Of a DNA stretch of 64,000 nt, positions 8,878 through 17,181 are shown in pieces (within the stretch, counting starts at the first letter, position 1; every line of letters begins with the position of its first letter). The notes beneath the pieces are model-generated. The model was not told where the DNA came from. It saw only the letters and a program-made list of their open reading frames with translations, and made no database searches. The position numbers and the translations under genes are program-made. The DNA is from Hirschia maritima DSM 19733 (GTDB taxonomy: Bacteria > Pseudomonadota > Alphaproteobacteria > Caulobacterales > Hyphomonadaceae), in NCBI RefSeq assembly GCF_000378345.1, contig NZ_KB899545.1, forward strand, positions 372,001 to 436,000, written 5' to 3'.

Positions 8878-9444
8878 ATGATTGAGCATTTACGTCTGAA
8901 GTCTAAATTGAGGGTCTTCCTCTGCGTGGTGACGATTCTCATTGCGCTTTTGTCTTCACTTGTGTTGCAGCCCTTAGAACTATTTTATCCAAGCGTACTA
9001 ATTGCGGTGTTACTCGTTTGGATGTCATTTATCGATATCGAACGTCATATTCTACCGAATCCGTTGACCTATGGATTGGTGATTATCGGTTTAATATGGG
9101 CTAGCATTTATCATCTATCTGACCTTGGGCATCATATTATTGGTGCGGTAATTGGGTATGGTTTGATTGCAACCATCGCGTGGTATTACATAAAAAAAAG
9201 AGGTATCGCAGGAATTGGACTAGGGGACGCAAAATTATTGGCTGCCGCTGGCGCATGGCTTGGTTGGATCGGTATCCCTTATGTTTTATTGATATCGTCT
9301 TTGTCAGGGCTTTTGTTAAGTATCAGCTTAATGATTACAAAAAGAAGTTTTGATTTAAAGCAGCGCATCGCATTTGGACCGCATCTAGCAGTAGGGTTCT
9401 GGTTAGTGTGGTTATTCCAAGATAGATTTTCTCTCTTACTGTAA
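8878..9444 (+). CDS. Prepilin peptidase (A24 family), short form without methylase domain
   Basis: A 188-residue inner-membrane aspartic peptidase. The two catalytic aspartates are visible as Asp53 in FIDIERHILPN and Asp117 in GLGDAKLLAAAGAWLGW, in a protein with about six hydrophobic segments. It lacks the N-terminal methyltransferase-type region and the four-Cys zinc motif of full PilD/GspO, so it cleaves leaders but may not N-methylate. The ATG at 8878 has GAGGGA seven bases upstream; the GTG at 8863 is less likely. It probably processes the GspG-K pseudopilins encoded about 14 kb further on; the gsp operon itself has no peptidase gene. Confidence 0.88.
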   Translation: MIEHLRLKSKLRVFLCVVTILIALLSSLVLQPLELFYPSVLIAVLLVWMSFIDIERHILPNPLTYGLVIIGLIWASIYHLSDLGHHIIGAVIGYGLIATIAWYYIKKRGIAGIGLGDAKLLAAAGAWLGWIGIPYVLLISSLSGLLLSISLMITKRSFDLKQRIAFGPHLAVGFWLVWLFQDRFSLLL

Positions 9445-9455
9445 AGCAAGCATAG

Positions 9456-9485
9456 AAAAAGGGCGTACTTCGATGAAGCACGCCC
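9456..9485 (-). terminator. Rho-independent terminator of the TonB receptor gene
   Basis: Read on the minus strand, an 11-base-pair stem GGGCGTGCTTC/GAAGTACGCCC (one G-T pair) with a 3-base loop is followed by five T residues. It lies 36 bases after the receptor's stop codon. On the plus strand the stem has one A-C mismatch and a poorer U tract, so it mainly serves the minus strand, though it may also limit read-through from the peptidase gene. Confidence 0.85.
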
Positions 9486-9520
9486 TGATATTTTGAAGCT
9501 CTATAAGCCTGTGAAGTAGA

Positions 9521-12208
9521 TTAGAATTTGTGGCTTAGCGAAGCTGAAACTGATGTTCCCAGTTCATATACGTCAACATCCACACGGTTGCCGCCTGCTT
9601 CCTGATAAGCTTCATAAGATTCTCCAAGAATATTCTTCACCTTGAAACCAAAATCATACGTACCACCAATGAATTCGAATTCCCGCTTATAGACAATGTC
9701 TAGAAGCATTGGTGGTTGTTCGATAATGGCTGGAGATTCATCTGAGAATGATTCAACAGAGCGAATGCGATCACTTTGGTAGTTAAGCAAGAGGTTCAAG
9801 CTGGAGTTAGCTTCAAAGTCGGTGTAACCGATTTGGAAGTTAGCCATGTGCTCAGATTGTCCTTGAAGTTTACGACCAGCTTCGAAATCTGGCGTACGAA
9901 GTGTGATTGCACGCACAAGGTCGTCATTTGCCAACAATTGGTTTTCAGTCAAGTTAGAAGCAATATTTGCAGTGACCGAAGAATTCAGGATCTGCACAGG
10001 GTTGTTCGCTTCGATGCTTGAGCTTGTGTATGTGTAGTTCGTAGTCAATTGAAAGTCTTTTGACGCAAACCATGACCAATCAACCCAACTGCTTATTGGA
10101 ATGTCTTGTTGGTATTCACCTTCAAAACCTTCCACATCAGCAGCGTCGATGTTGATGAATGTCACCAAGCGGCTTTCACCAGACCCAACATTGAACGCTT
10201 CAATTGGGTTTTCTAGTTCTTTCTTGAACACACCTAATGTCAGGAATTGATCGCGACTGAAATACCATTCCAAACGCGCATCAAAGTTTGTGATGTCAGT
10301 TGTTTTCAAGAATGGGTTACCGATGAAACTTTCATTCGTCGCAGTGTTTGTAAATCGGCTAGGACCAACCTCACGGAACTGCGGACGATTGACAGTCTCT
10401 GAGTAACCAATACGTAGCTGAAGGTCATCGGCAAAGTTCCAAGTCAATGTACCGGCAGGATAGAATTCTGATTGCTCCAGTGGAGGAGAGATCAAACCGA
10501 ATGTGTTGCGGGCAGTTTGTGTTTGAACAACTTGGATAAAGTCCTCATAACGACCACCAACGGACATTCTCAAAAAGTTTGTTAGTTGGGCGTCTACCTG
10601 GAGGTAACCAGCATCAGTTTCCTGAGTTGCAGTATAGAATGATGGTGCTTGAGAGGAGCGTGTGTTTTGGAATCCGCCGCCATCTTGGAACTCACATTGA
10701 TAAGCGACATCAATGCGAAGATCGCGACACTCTCTGTTGAAGTTTTGAATAATCAGGAAGTCACTTTGTGATTCACGATCTTTTTCAGTGTAGGCGTAAC
10801 CGGCAAGAATGTTGATCTCTTTGTCACCGATGTAGAGAGGAAGAGTGGCATCAAAACCCCAATCCATGTTTTCATCTTCGATGAGAGAGAATTCAACACT
10901 ATTGTCTAGAAACAGTTCGAATTCACCAGTGTCTTCATCCGCTTGATACTGTGTCTTGAACTGAAATGGAGCATCGCGCTTTGCTTCTGAATAAGAGGCA
11001 CGCCAGTCAAATTCTAACCCCAAAAGAGCGTCGAATGTGTGCTCACCTTGAACCTGAGTTGTCCAAAGTTGACGTTCAATCCATTCAATTGAATCACGAC
11101 GCAGACCTGAGTTATCGTTTGTGCGACCAAGTTGTACTTCAGCTTCTTTGTCTGTTGAACGAGTACCAAAAGCCAAAAAGTTCAGTGAGTGAGCATCAAA
11201 AAGATCAAGTCCAACAGACGCAAGACCGTTTAAACCAATAGAGTTAGTTGTCGAACGAGTCTGGAAATTAGACAGAGAACGAACTGGGGTTGGGTTTTCA
11301 GCATCTGCAAAAGAAGATTGACCAATACCTTGTTGGCCATCTTTTGTTTGCCATTCGTTAGAATAACCTAGTGTTCCAAGGAAACCTATGGAAACAGCAT
11401 TGTTAACATCGTAGCGACGACCAATTGTTGCGTCGACACCCATGTCCGGGCCGACATAACCTTCTTGAACAACTAAAAGGCTAGGGTCGTTAGTTAGTGC
11501 TTGAGAAAACGCGTTTCTGTCGCTTGAAGCGTATGTTCCATCATTGAAAACTGCTTCTAGGCCAGCTGGAAGGTCTCTAGTTCCGTCATCGAACCCCAAA
11601 TAGTCGTTGCCGCCACCGTCATATTGAAAACCATCTTGAAGGTTTGTTTGAGTGTCTCCACCTGTTGAAAGGCCAACTTCAAAGAAGTTTTCAAGTGGAA
11701 CTTTTTTCGTACGAATATCTACAGAACCACCACCAAATTCAGCAGAAAAGTTTGGAGAGAATGTTTTTTGAACCAATGTTGATTCAAGAACTGATGTTGG
11801 GAACAAGTCCAAAGGAGTCACTTTTCTGAGTGGCTCAGGGCTTGGAAGAATAGAACCGTTAAGTGTCGAAGAAGCGTAGCGCTCATTCAAACCACGGATA
11901 ATTACGAATTTACCGTCTGCAATGGAAACACCCGTTGCGCGGCGAAGGGCAGAGGCAACATCACTATCACCACGAAGAGCGAAGTCTTCTGCGTCTAGCA
12001 AGCTTGCAACTTCTGCAGTTTCTCGTTTTTCATCGGGAATGAATTGGCCACGGATAACGATTGTATCCTGACGCGCGATATCTTCCTGTGCTCCGGTGTC
12101 TACGGACGCTTCAGAAGTTTGAGTTTCTTGAGCATAGGCTGTGCTCACTTGTGTCAAAGCACTTGACGCTAGCAGAGCCACTACTCCGAGAGATAGACGA
12201 TAGAGCAT
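9521..12208 (-). CDS. TonB-dependent outer-membrane receptor
   Basis: An 895-residue outer-membrane receptor. Signal peptide about 1-26 (cut after AYAQ), TonB-box-like DTIVIRG at 48-54, plug domain about 65-180 with LRGDSDVASALRRATGV and VIIRGLNERYASSTLNG, then a beta-barrel ending in the typical aromatic terminus SHKF. I chose the ATG at 12208, which starts directly at the signal peptide and has a GGGGAA site; the upstream ATG would put a polar stretch before it. It lies 84 bases downstream of the two-repeat lipoprotein on the same strand and is probably cotranscribed, partly limited by the hairpin between them. Substrate unknown; the Pho-box-like site upstream of the pair suggests a phosphorus-containing ligand (inference). 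Confidence 0.93.
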   Translation of the reverse strand: MLYRLSLGVVALLASSALTQVSTAYAQETQTSEASVDTGAQEDIARQDTIVIRGQFIPDEKRETAEVASLLDAEDFALRGDSDVASALRRATGVSIADGKFVIIRGLNERYASSTLNGSILPSPEPLRKVTPLDLFPTSVLESTLVQKTFSPNFSAEFGGGSVDIRTKKVPLENFFEVGLSTGGDTQTNLQDGFQYDGGGNDYLGFDDGTRDLPAGLEAVFNDGTYASSDRNAFSQALTNDPSLLVVQEGYVGPDMGVDATIGRRYDVNNAVSIGFLGTLGYSNEWQTKDGQQGIGQSSFADAENPTPVRSLSNFQTRSTTNSIGLNGLASVGLDLFDAHSLNFLAFGTRSTDKEAEVQLGRTNDNSGLRRDSIEWIERQLWTTQVQGEHTFDALLGLEFDWRASYSEAKRDAPFQFKTQYQADEDTGEFELFLDNSVEFSLIEDENMDWGFDATLPLYIGDKEINILAGYAYTEKDRESQSDFLIIQNFNRECRDLRIDVAYQCEFQDGGGFQNTRSSQAPSFYTATQETDAGYLQVDAQLTNFLRMSVGGRYEDFIQVVQTQTARNTFGLISPPLEQSEFYPAGTLTWNFADDLQLRIGYSETVNRPQFREVGPSRFTNTATNESFIGNPFLKTTDITNFDARLEWYFSRDQFLTLGVFKKELENPIEAFNVGSGESRLVTFINIDAADVEGFEGEYQQDIPISSWVDWSWFASKDFQLTTNYTYTSSSIEANNPVQILNSSVTANIASNLTENQLLANDDLVRAITLRTPDFEAGRKLQGQSEHMANFQIGYTDFEANSSLNLLLNYQSDRIRSVESFSDESPAIIEQPPMLLDIVYKREFEFIGGTYDFGFKVKNILGESYEAYQEAGGNRVDVDVYELGTSVSASLSHKF

Positions 12209-12232
12209 GGGATTCCCCGAAAAAAGACTGTT

Positions 12233-12275
12233 TAAAAAAAGACAGAATGGGGCTGCAGACAAATATCTGCAGCCC
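12233..12275 (-). terminator. Strong intergenic hairpin between lipoprotein and receptor genes
   Basis: A perfect 10-base-pair stem (GGGCTGCAGA pairing with TCTGCAGCCC, loop of 6) followed on the minus strand, after about 9 bases, by seven T residues (12233-12239). The T run is further from the stem than usual, so it may be a partial terminator or an mRNA-end stabiliser that lowers receptor expression relative to the lipoprotein. It lies wholly in the 84-base intergenic gap. Confidence 0.65.
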
Positions 12276-12292
12276 TATCTAGATTGGTTTGA

Positions 12293-15200
12293 TTAGTTAG
12301 CTGATGTCACTTCACCGGCAGAGTTGATTGTCCAACCCAAATACCAGGTGTCAGAACTGTTCTCGATAGCACCAACATAAGTTGTTGCATCGAAGAAGCT
12401 GTCGATCGTGGAAGCATCAACTGCAGTCACACTCGCACCAGAAAGAAGGCCTTTGCCTGCTTTGTTGTAGAAAGTGAAACCTGATTGAAGTGCAGCATCA
12501 GTTGCAAAGTTTGAAGCTTCAGCTTGAACATCAGCGTCAGTGTATTGAACTGTACAGCCACTACCCGGATCAGCCCGGAATGGGCGACTGCCAGTAGTAT
12601 CTAGAATAACAGATTCTAGTCTTAAGTTACCTTCAGCGGAGTTAGCTGTTGTTTCGGTCAGAGCTTGGAAAGTCCCGTGTGGGTTTCCAGATCCGTCACA
12701 TTCATCATTGATACGGAAACCGAAACCAGTGTCGACAATAACACCGTTTACAAAGTCACCAGCCATACCTTCGCGGAAACGCATGCCGTTAGATCCTTCG
12801 TCACCCAAAATAGTGAAGTTGGAGATTGAAGGAGCAGAACGAGGTGTTTGGTCAGGTGAAGATGTCGAGCGGTTGTCTCCCTCAAAAGCATAATCTGAGT
12901 TGTTATGCTCGATGATCACGTACTGAGCTTTACCAGTCCAACCATCTGTCCAGTCGATTGAATCATCACCAGCTCCAGTAATAACAGCGTGCTTTACGTT
13001 TGCTGTTCCACCGAAGAATTCAATACCATCATCACCATTGTTGTGAACTTGGATGTAGTCGTAATTACCGCCAGAACCAACACCTTGGAATGCGATACCG
13101 TTTGATTGGTCTTCTTCGTTGAAGAAGATACCTGCAAACTCTAAACGTAAGTAGTTGATGTCACCGCTATTGTCATCGGAAATGTTACCGCCGAAAGTCC
13201 CTGAAGAGGCTTCACCGTCGTCTTGACAATTTGCGTCACCGCCTGTTGCTGTCGGAATGACATCACATTTGTTGATTGGAGCGCGACCGTTAATAGATAG
13301 GCCTAACCATTGTCCTCTTCCATCGACATAGTCAGCTGTTCCTCGGATTGCATCACCTGATGTCATAACAACTGGAGCTGTCGATGTTCCATTTACGTGT
13401 AGTTGGTTCCCACGAGAGACAACTAGTCCATCTGTCGAGCGGTCACCGAATACTGTTACACCAGCCTCGATAGTCAATGAGGCAGGAGAGAAACTTGGGT
13501 TTAGATCACCAGTTGCGGAATTTACGCCATCTTCACCAACAAATACCTGACCGTCCAAGCGGTATAGAATGTTATTTTGAGCAGTTAGAGTAATGTCTCC
13601 AGAAATTGTACCAGATAAATTACAAACTAAGTCGCTACCCAGAGTTCCTGCTTGCGTTGTTCCTGTTGGACAAGATGCTGCTGGAGGTGTTGCAGCTGCA
13701 AATACGCCAGTAGACCAACCAGCAGCCCAGTTGCTTGCAACTGTTTCGGTTGGAGAGAAAGCACCGGCATAAGGATCAGATGCGGCACTATCGTTGATAC
13801 CAAATTGGTTCAGTGCACCTAGTTCCAATACTTGGCTTAATTGTACAGCACCGGTTGGAATTGCATTTGCACCGTCTGCGCTAGATACATCAGAGTCTGC
13901 AGGAGCATACTGGTTTCCATCATCATAGTTGTATAACGGGAAACCATTTGCGTTGCGAACAGGAACTTGGCCAGCAGAAAGTCCCGGAACAAATTCAAAG
14001 TTTTCGGCCGCGATTTCATTTACACCGAAGAATGAACCTTCAGCTTGGATAGCTGCAACGATTTCAGCGTCAGTAACTGTTGTTACATCATCAGCAGTGT
14101 CGTCTGTACCTTGGTCATCAACAACATCGCCAGTTTCATCGGCGTTGTTGAACAGTAGACCTTCAATGTTTGATGTTGCACCATCAACAGAGCTTGCAGC
14201 TGCTAGTAGATCGAATGTTGCTTTATCACCAAATTTGATACCATCGTCGAAGCCAGTAACCACACCGTTTAGGAGGTTAGCAGCTGTACCTTCGCGAAGA
14301 CGGATACCGTCAGCACCCGTTCCGTTACCTACAAATGTGAAGTTTGCAATTGTTGGGAATGAACGAGGCTGTGTGTCTGGTGCAGAAGTTGAACGGTTGT
14401 CAGCTTCAATAGCATAGTCACCAGCGTCATCGGCTTGCACAACAAGTAGGTTTTTGATGCCACCAGTCCAACCATCAGTCCAGTCCACAGCGTCGTCAGC
14501 TGCACCAGTGATGATTATGTGGTTTGCTTCAACTGTACCACCGAAGAATTCTACACCATCGTCACCATTGTTGTGAACTTGTACGTAGTCAACTGTCGTA
14601 CCAGAACCCACACCTTGGAACGCGATACCGTTTGATTGGTCTTCTTCGTTGTAGAACACACCAGCGTATTCAACGCGCACACCGCGAAGAGTACCTGAGT
14701 TGTCTGTAGGTTGATCACCACCGTAAACACCTGAAGAAGCTTCACCGTCGTCTTGACAGTCAGCTGTTCCACCAGTTGCGCCAGATACAACATCACATTT
14801 GTTGATTGGAGCGTAACCGTTGATTACAAGACCCAACCACTCAGAGCGTGCTGTTGTAGCGTCGGCGTTTGAATTTCCTTCAGCGCGGTCATAAGCGCCA
14901 AATGAAGAAAATACGATTGGGTCAATGTCGTCTGCATCACCGTTTGCGACTGTAAGACCATCGGCGTCAATTTGAGAACCACGAGTTACGATAAGACCAG
15001 AGGAAGATCCTTCACCGTAAATAGTTGTACCTGGCTCGATTGTAAGAACTGCGTTGTTTGTACCGTCCTCACCCACGAATACTGAACCGTTAAGGAAGTA
15101 CCCAACGCCTTTTTGAAGTGTCAGGTCTGAAGTAATTGGACCTGTAATTTGAGCGACTTCAATAAGAGTACCAGCTTGTGTTGTGTAGTTGACAACAGAG

Positions 15201-15397
15201 ACAGCAGGGTGGCTCGCGTCAAAACCAGACGGTACCAAGCTCGTAGCTGTTGGTGTCGGTGTCGGTGTTGGCGTAGGTGTTGGCGTAGGTGCCGTTGTTG
15301 AACCTGGTGAAGAGATGTCAGTGTCTGAACATGCAAACAACGCTAGACTTGCAGCACCAATCATCAATGCATGGCGCAAATTTTTAGCCGGTTTCAT
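12293..15397 (-). CDS. Large lipoprotein with two homologous beta-helix-like halves
   Basis: A 1034-residue lipoprotein: basic N-terminus, hydrophobic stretch, lipobox LFAC with Cys23, then a Thr-Pro repeat linker (about 37-50). The rest is an internal duplication: half one about 53-570 and half two about 573-1034. Shared landmarks in order are FVGEDG, TIEPG/TIEAG, INKCDV, CQDDGEASSG, FNEEDQSNGIAFQGVGSG, NNGDDG(V/I)EFFGG, WTDGWTG, DNRSTS and a final W..GW. The repeating short strands and asparagine/glycine turns suggest a right-handed beta-helix. Such proteins are, from memory, found beside TonB receptors in Bacteroidota and proteobacteria, probably as surface ligand-capture lipoproteins. Each half keeps a Cys pair (INKCDV and DCQDDG/NCQDDG). 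First gene of a two-gene operon with the receptor. Function not established. Confidence 0.85.
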   Translation of the reverse strand: MKPAKNLRHALMIGAASLALFACSDTDISSPGSTTAPTPTPTPTPTPTPTATSLVPSGFDASHPAVSVVNYTTQAGTLIEVAQITGPITSDLTLQKGVGYFLNGSVFVGEDGTNNAVLTIEPGTTIYGEGSSSGLIVTRGSQIDADGLTVANGDADDIDPIVFSSFGAYDRAEGNSNADATTARSEWLGLVINGYAPINKCDVVSGATGGTADCQDDGEASSGVYGGDQPTDNSGTLRGVRVEYAGVFYNEEDQSNGIAFQGVGSGTTVDYVQVHNNGDDGVEFFGGTVEANHIIITGAADDAVDWTDGWTGGIKNLLVVQADDAGDYAIEADNRSTSAPDTQPRSFPTIANFTFVGNGTGADGIRLREGTAANLLNGVVTGFDDGIKFGDKATFDLLAAASSVDGATSNIEGLLFNNADETGDVVDDQGTDDTADDVTTVTDAEIVAAIQAEGSFFGVNEIAAENFEFVPGLSAGQVPVRNANGFPLYNYDDGNQYAPADSDVSSADGANAIPTGAVQLSQVLELGALNQFGINDSAASDPYAGAFSPTETVASNWAAGWSTGVFAAATPPAASCPTGTTQAGTLGSDLVCNLSGTISGDITLTAQNNILYRLDGQVFVGEDGVNSATGDLNPSFSPASLTIEAGVTVFGDRSTDGLVVSRGNQLHVNGTSTAPVVMTSGDAIRGTADYVDGRGQWLGLSINGRAPINKCDVIPTATGGDANCQDDGEASSGTFGGNISDDNSGDINYLRLEFAGIFFNEEDQSNGIAFQGVGSGGNYDYIQVHNNGDDGIEFFGGTANVKHAVITGAGDDSIDWTDGWTGKAQYVIIEHNNSDYAFEGDNRSTSSPDQTPRSAPSISNFTILGDEGSNGMRFREGMAGDFVNGVIVDTGFGFRINDECDGSGNPHGTFQALTETTANSAEGNLRLESVILDTTGSRPFRADPGSGCTVQYTDADVQAEASNFATDAALQSGFTFYNKAGKGLLSGASVTAVDASTIDSFFDATTYVGAIENSSDTWYLGWTINSAGEVTSAN
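15250..15292 (-). repeat. Thr-Pro hexanucleotide repeat in the lipoprotein linker
   Basis: On the plus strand about seven degenerate copies of a GGTGT(C/T)-like six-base unit run in tandem; on the minus strand they code for alternating Pro and Thr directly after the lipobox region. Such a repeat can change copy number by slippage in steps of six bases, altering linker length without a frameshift. It tethers the folded halves away from the membrane anchor. Confidence 0.7.
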
Positions 15398-15723
15398 TTC
15401 GGTAAGCCCCCTAGAACTAGGAAATTATGTGTGAAGCAGTTTTGAAAGATTGATGCTAAGGCCCTCAAAACCCATCACACCAATTTCGATCGAGTGCCGT
15501 ATTACATAGTTATGTGACGGTTATATAACGGGGCGTGTAATATGTCTGAAACCGACTAAATAAAGCTCTGCTTGGAATTAAGATAAAACATAATTATCAA
15601 TATGTTATGGGGTGGTGTTGCTGTGGGGTATCACTTGAAAATGGTTTTTTCATGAATTGCAGAAATAGGTATTATTGCAGCCTATTTATAACATAAGTTG
15701 AGATTTCTAGTTTGGATAAAAAC
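15398..15723. other. Intergenic region of 326 bases holding the lipoprotein promoter
   Basis: No convincing gene. It lies between the lipoprotein start and the stop of the oxygenase-like gene, all on the minus strand. It contains the ribosome site AGGGGG before the lipoprotein ATG and the Pho-box-like repeats at 15514-15531 (listed separately). The part 15580-15720 is very AT-rich with no clear hairpin terminator. Confidence 0.6.
15514..15531 (-). promoter_or_regulatory. Pho-box-like operator upstream of the lipoprotein/receptor operon
   Basis: On the minus strand the site reads CCGTTATATAACCGTCAC, matching the E. coli Pho box CTGTCATAWAWCTGTCAY at 15 of 18 positions. The two seven-base units CCGTTAT and CCGTCAC are separated by ATAA and repeat every 11 bases, and a third weaker unit (CTATGTA after another ATAA) follows in register. 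It lies 117-134 bases upstream of the lipoprotein ATG, on the same strand. Three 11-base-spaced units are what PhoB dimers bind. Found by eye; other regulators with direct repeats are possible. Confidence 0.6.
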
Positions 15724-16392
15724 TCATTGTGGGTCCAAGTTTATGGCGATGCTGATTCTTTCTTTGTCGCCATTATAGGGGCGAACTCCATGCTTTAGCC
15801 AAGAGGGGAACATGAGTATGTCTCCTCTCTTTGGCCGGATCTCTGGTTGTACAGATTGAGGTTTGTTGTCCATGCCTAGAACACGAAATCCCGGATGATG
15901 CATTGAGTTAGTTGGAAAGCGAGGATCTTCGAAATAAAATTCGCCTCCAAGACCTGTGGTGTTGTCTCCAATATCGTCAATCCCGCCCATATCAACATAC
16001 AATACGGCCGACCATAAATTGCCTGGATGAACATGAATATGGTTAGATCCGCCTTTGGGAGTGATATTGGCCCACATTTGGATGTTCCATTTTACCTTTT
16101 CAGCTTTAGCATCAGCAAAATGAGACATCCGATGGGTAAGCGCTATAACTTTTTTAGAAAGTTCTTTCGCAGCCAGACCACCCCAAGACATCATATCAGT
16201 GTCTGAATGCCATCCGCCAATATTGGATCTTTTAAGGCCATCAGCGTCAGAAGCTCGTTTCTCTAAGATAACCTTTTTCAATTCTGTCAGGAATTTATCG
16301 CTGTTATCCAAATGGGCTGAAACAATAGGAGTCTCGAACAGCATGCCTCGTTGGGCCTTAAGTTTCATAGAAGAGTATTCGGAAACTGACAT
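15724..16392 (-). CDS. Putative 2OG-Fe(II) oxygenase (TIGR02466-like)
   Basis: A 222-residue protein resembling the TIGR02466 group of putative 2-oxoglutarate/Fe(II) oxygenases. Visible are WANITPKGGSNHIHVHPGN (His118, 120, 122), GGEFYFEDPR (150-158), and RPKRGDILMFPSWLKHGVRP with His201, followed by Arg212 (ERISIAINL), which fit the metal-binding and 2OG-binding positions of the cupin-like core. No signal peptide. The ATG at 16392 has AGGA about 10 bases before it. It follows the small lipoprotein gene by 23 bases. Oxygenases of this sort often neighbour TonB receptors, but the substrate is unknown. Confidence 0.75.
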   Translation of the reverse strand: MSVSEYSSMKLKAQRGMLFETPIVSAHLDNSDKFLTELKKVILEKRASDADGLKRSNIGGWHSDTDMMSWGGLAAKELSKKVIALTHRMSHFADAKAEKVKWNIQMWANITPKGGSNHIHVHPGNLWSAVLYVDMGGIDDIGDNTTGLGGEFYFEDPRFPTNSMHHPGFRVLGMDNKPQSVQPEIRPKRGDILMFPSWLKHGVRPYNGDKERISIAINLDPQ

Positions 16393-16415
16393 GAATCAAA
16401 TCCTATAACAGAGGT

Positions 16416-16895
16416 CTATTTGCATTCAGACAAGGGATGCCATTTTTCAACTGGATCTTTCCAACAGGTTACTTTGGCACCAGCAGACGTTAAACTGCCG
16501 AGCTGTTTGTCTTCAAGAAATACTAAAATTGCCTGTTTGGGGGAAGTGGGGCTTTGGGGGATGTCTTTAAAATGAATTTGGTGGATGGTACAGGAATTAA
16601 TGGTGTTCTTATTTTGTAAAATCAACACGGATTCTTCGCTGGCGTATTTTTCAATCGTTTTTTTCAGAATGGTATCTAAATCTGTGTTGGAAACATTTAG
16701 GATTTCCATATTTTCCAATTGTCCCATGTCAATTAATGTTTGGCATCCAGGGAGTTTTGATTCTCTTTTATTGTTTGCGCCAATATTATCTGAAGACTGA
16801 ATCTTCTCTGGAGCATCCTGCTGAACGGTATTTTCACAAGCGGAAATGAAGACACCGCTAAGTATAATTGCCGCGGCCAATGAAACACTTTTCAT
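16416..16895 (-). CDS. Small lipoprotein of unknown function
   Basis: An unrecognised protein of about 159 residues with a signal peptide and lipobox (ISAC, Cys20). The mature part is polar and mixed alpha/beta, with further cysteines in LPGCQTL, INSCTIH, VTCWKDP and the C-terminal SECK, suggesting disulfides in the periplasm. An in-frame ATG eight codons upstream (16919) is an alternative start; I prefer the one starting at the signal peptide. Same strand as, and 23 bases before, the oxygenase-like gene. Divergent from gspC. Confidence 0.65.
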   Translation of the reverse strand: MKSVSLAAAIILSGVFISACENTVQQDAPEKIQSSDNIGANNKRESKLPGCQTLIDMGQLENMEILNVSNTDLDTILKKTIEKYASEESVLILQNKNTINSCTIHQIHFKDIPQSPTSPKQAILVFLEDKQLGSLTSAGAKVTCWKDPVEKWHPLSECK

Positions 16896-17081
16896 AATGA
16901 AGATCCCGATTTTGATCATTAATCTATCTGGCGCGACTAATAAGGGATGTTTGATCGTGAACCAATGGGGAGTTATGCTTAACGGTTCAAATAATACGTA
17001 TGGTCATAAAAATTTCATATATAACGAGGTTGATAATATAGGCTAAAAGCGGGACAGAGTTGGTTTTGGAGTTACTTTGGT

Positions 17082-17097
17082 TCAGTATGTGTACTGA
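17082..17097. promoter_or_regulatory. Inverted repeat upstream of the type II secretion operon
   Basis: TCAGTA-TGTG-TACTGA is a perfect inverted repeat with six-base arms, located about 85-100 bases before the gspC start, in the 286-base divergent region between the small lipoprotein and gspC. It has the size of a dimeric-regulator operator. A second inverted repeat lies nearer the gene. No regulator can be named. Confidence 0.35.
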
Positions 17098-17136
17098 GCT
17101 TCAATCCTAGCTGAATTAGCAGGATGGAGTAAAAAT

Positions 17137-17154
17137 GAAACAGACATCTGTTTC
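17137..17154. promoter_or_regulatory. Inverted repeat immediately before gspC
   Basis: GAAACAG-ACAT-CTGTTTC is a perfect inverted repeat with seven-base arms and a four-base loop, ending 27 bases before the gspC ATG. It could be an operator, or an mRNA leader hairpin affecting gspC translation. It is followed by TGTTTAG, too short for a confident terminator. Confidence 0.35.
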
Positions 17155-17181
17155 TGTTTAGTGGCGTTGTGGTGCAGGTTT

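Noticed and set aside
15250-15292. Phase-variation switch at the Thr-Pro hexanucleotide repeat
   Set aside because: The unit is six bases, so slippage keeps the reading frame; it can alter linker length but not switch expression.
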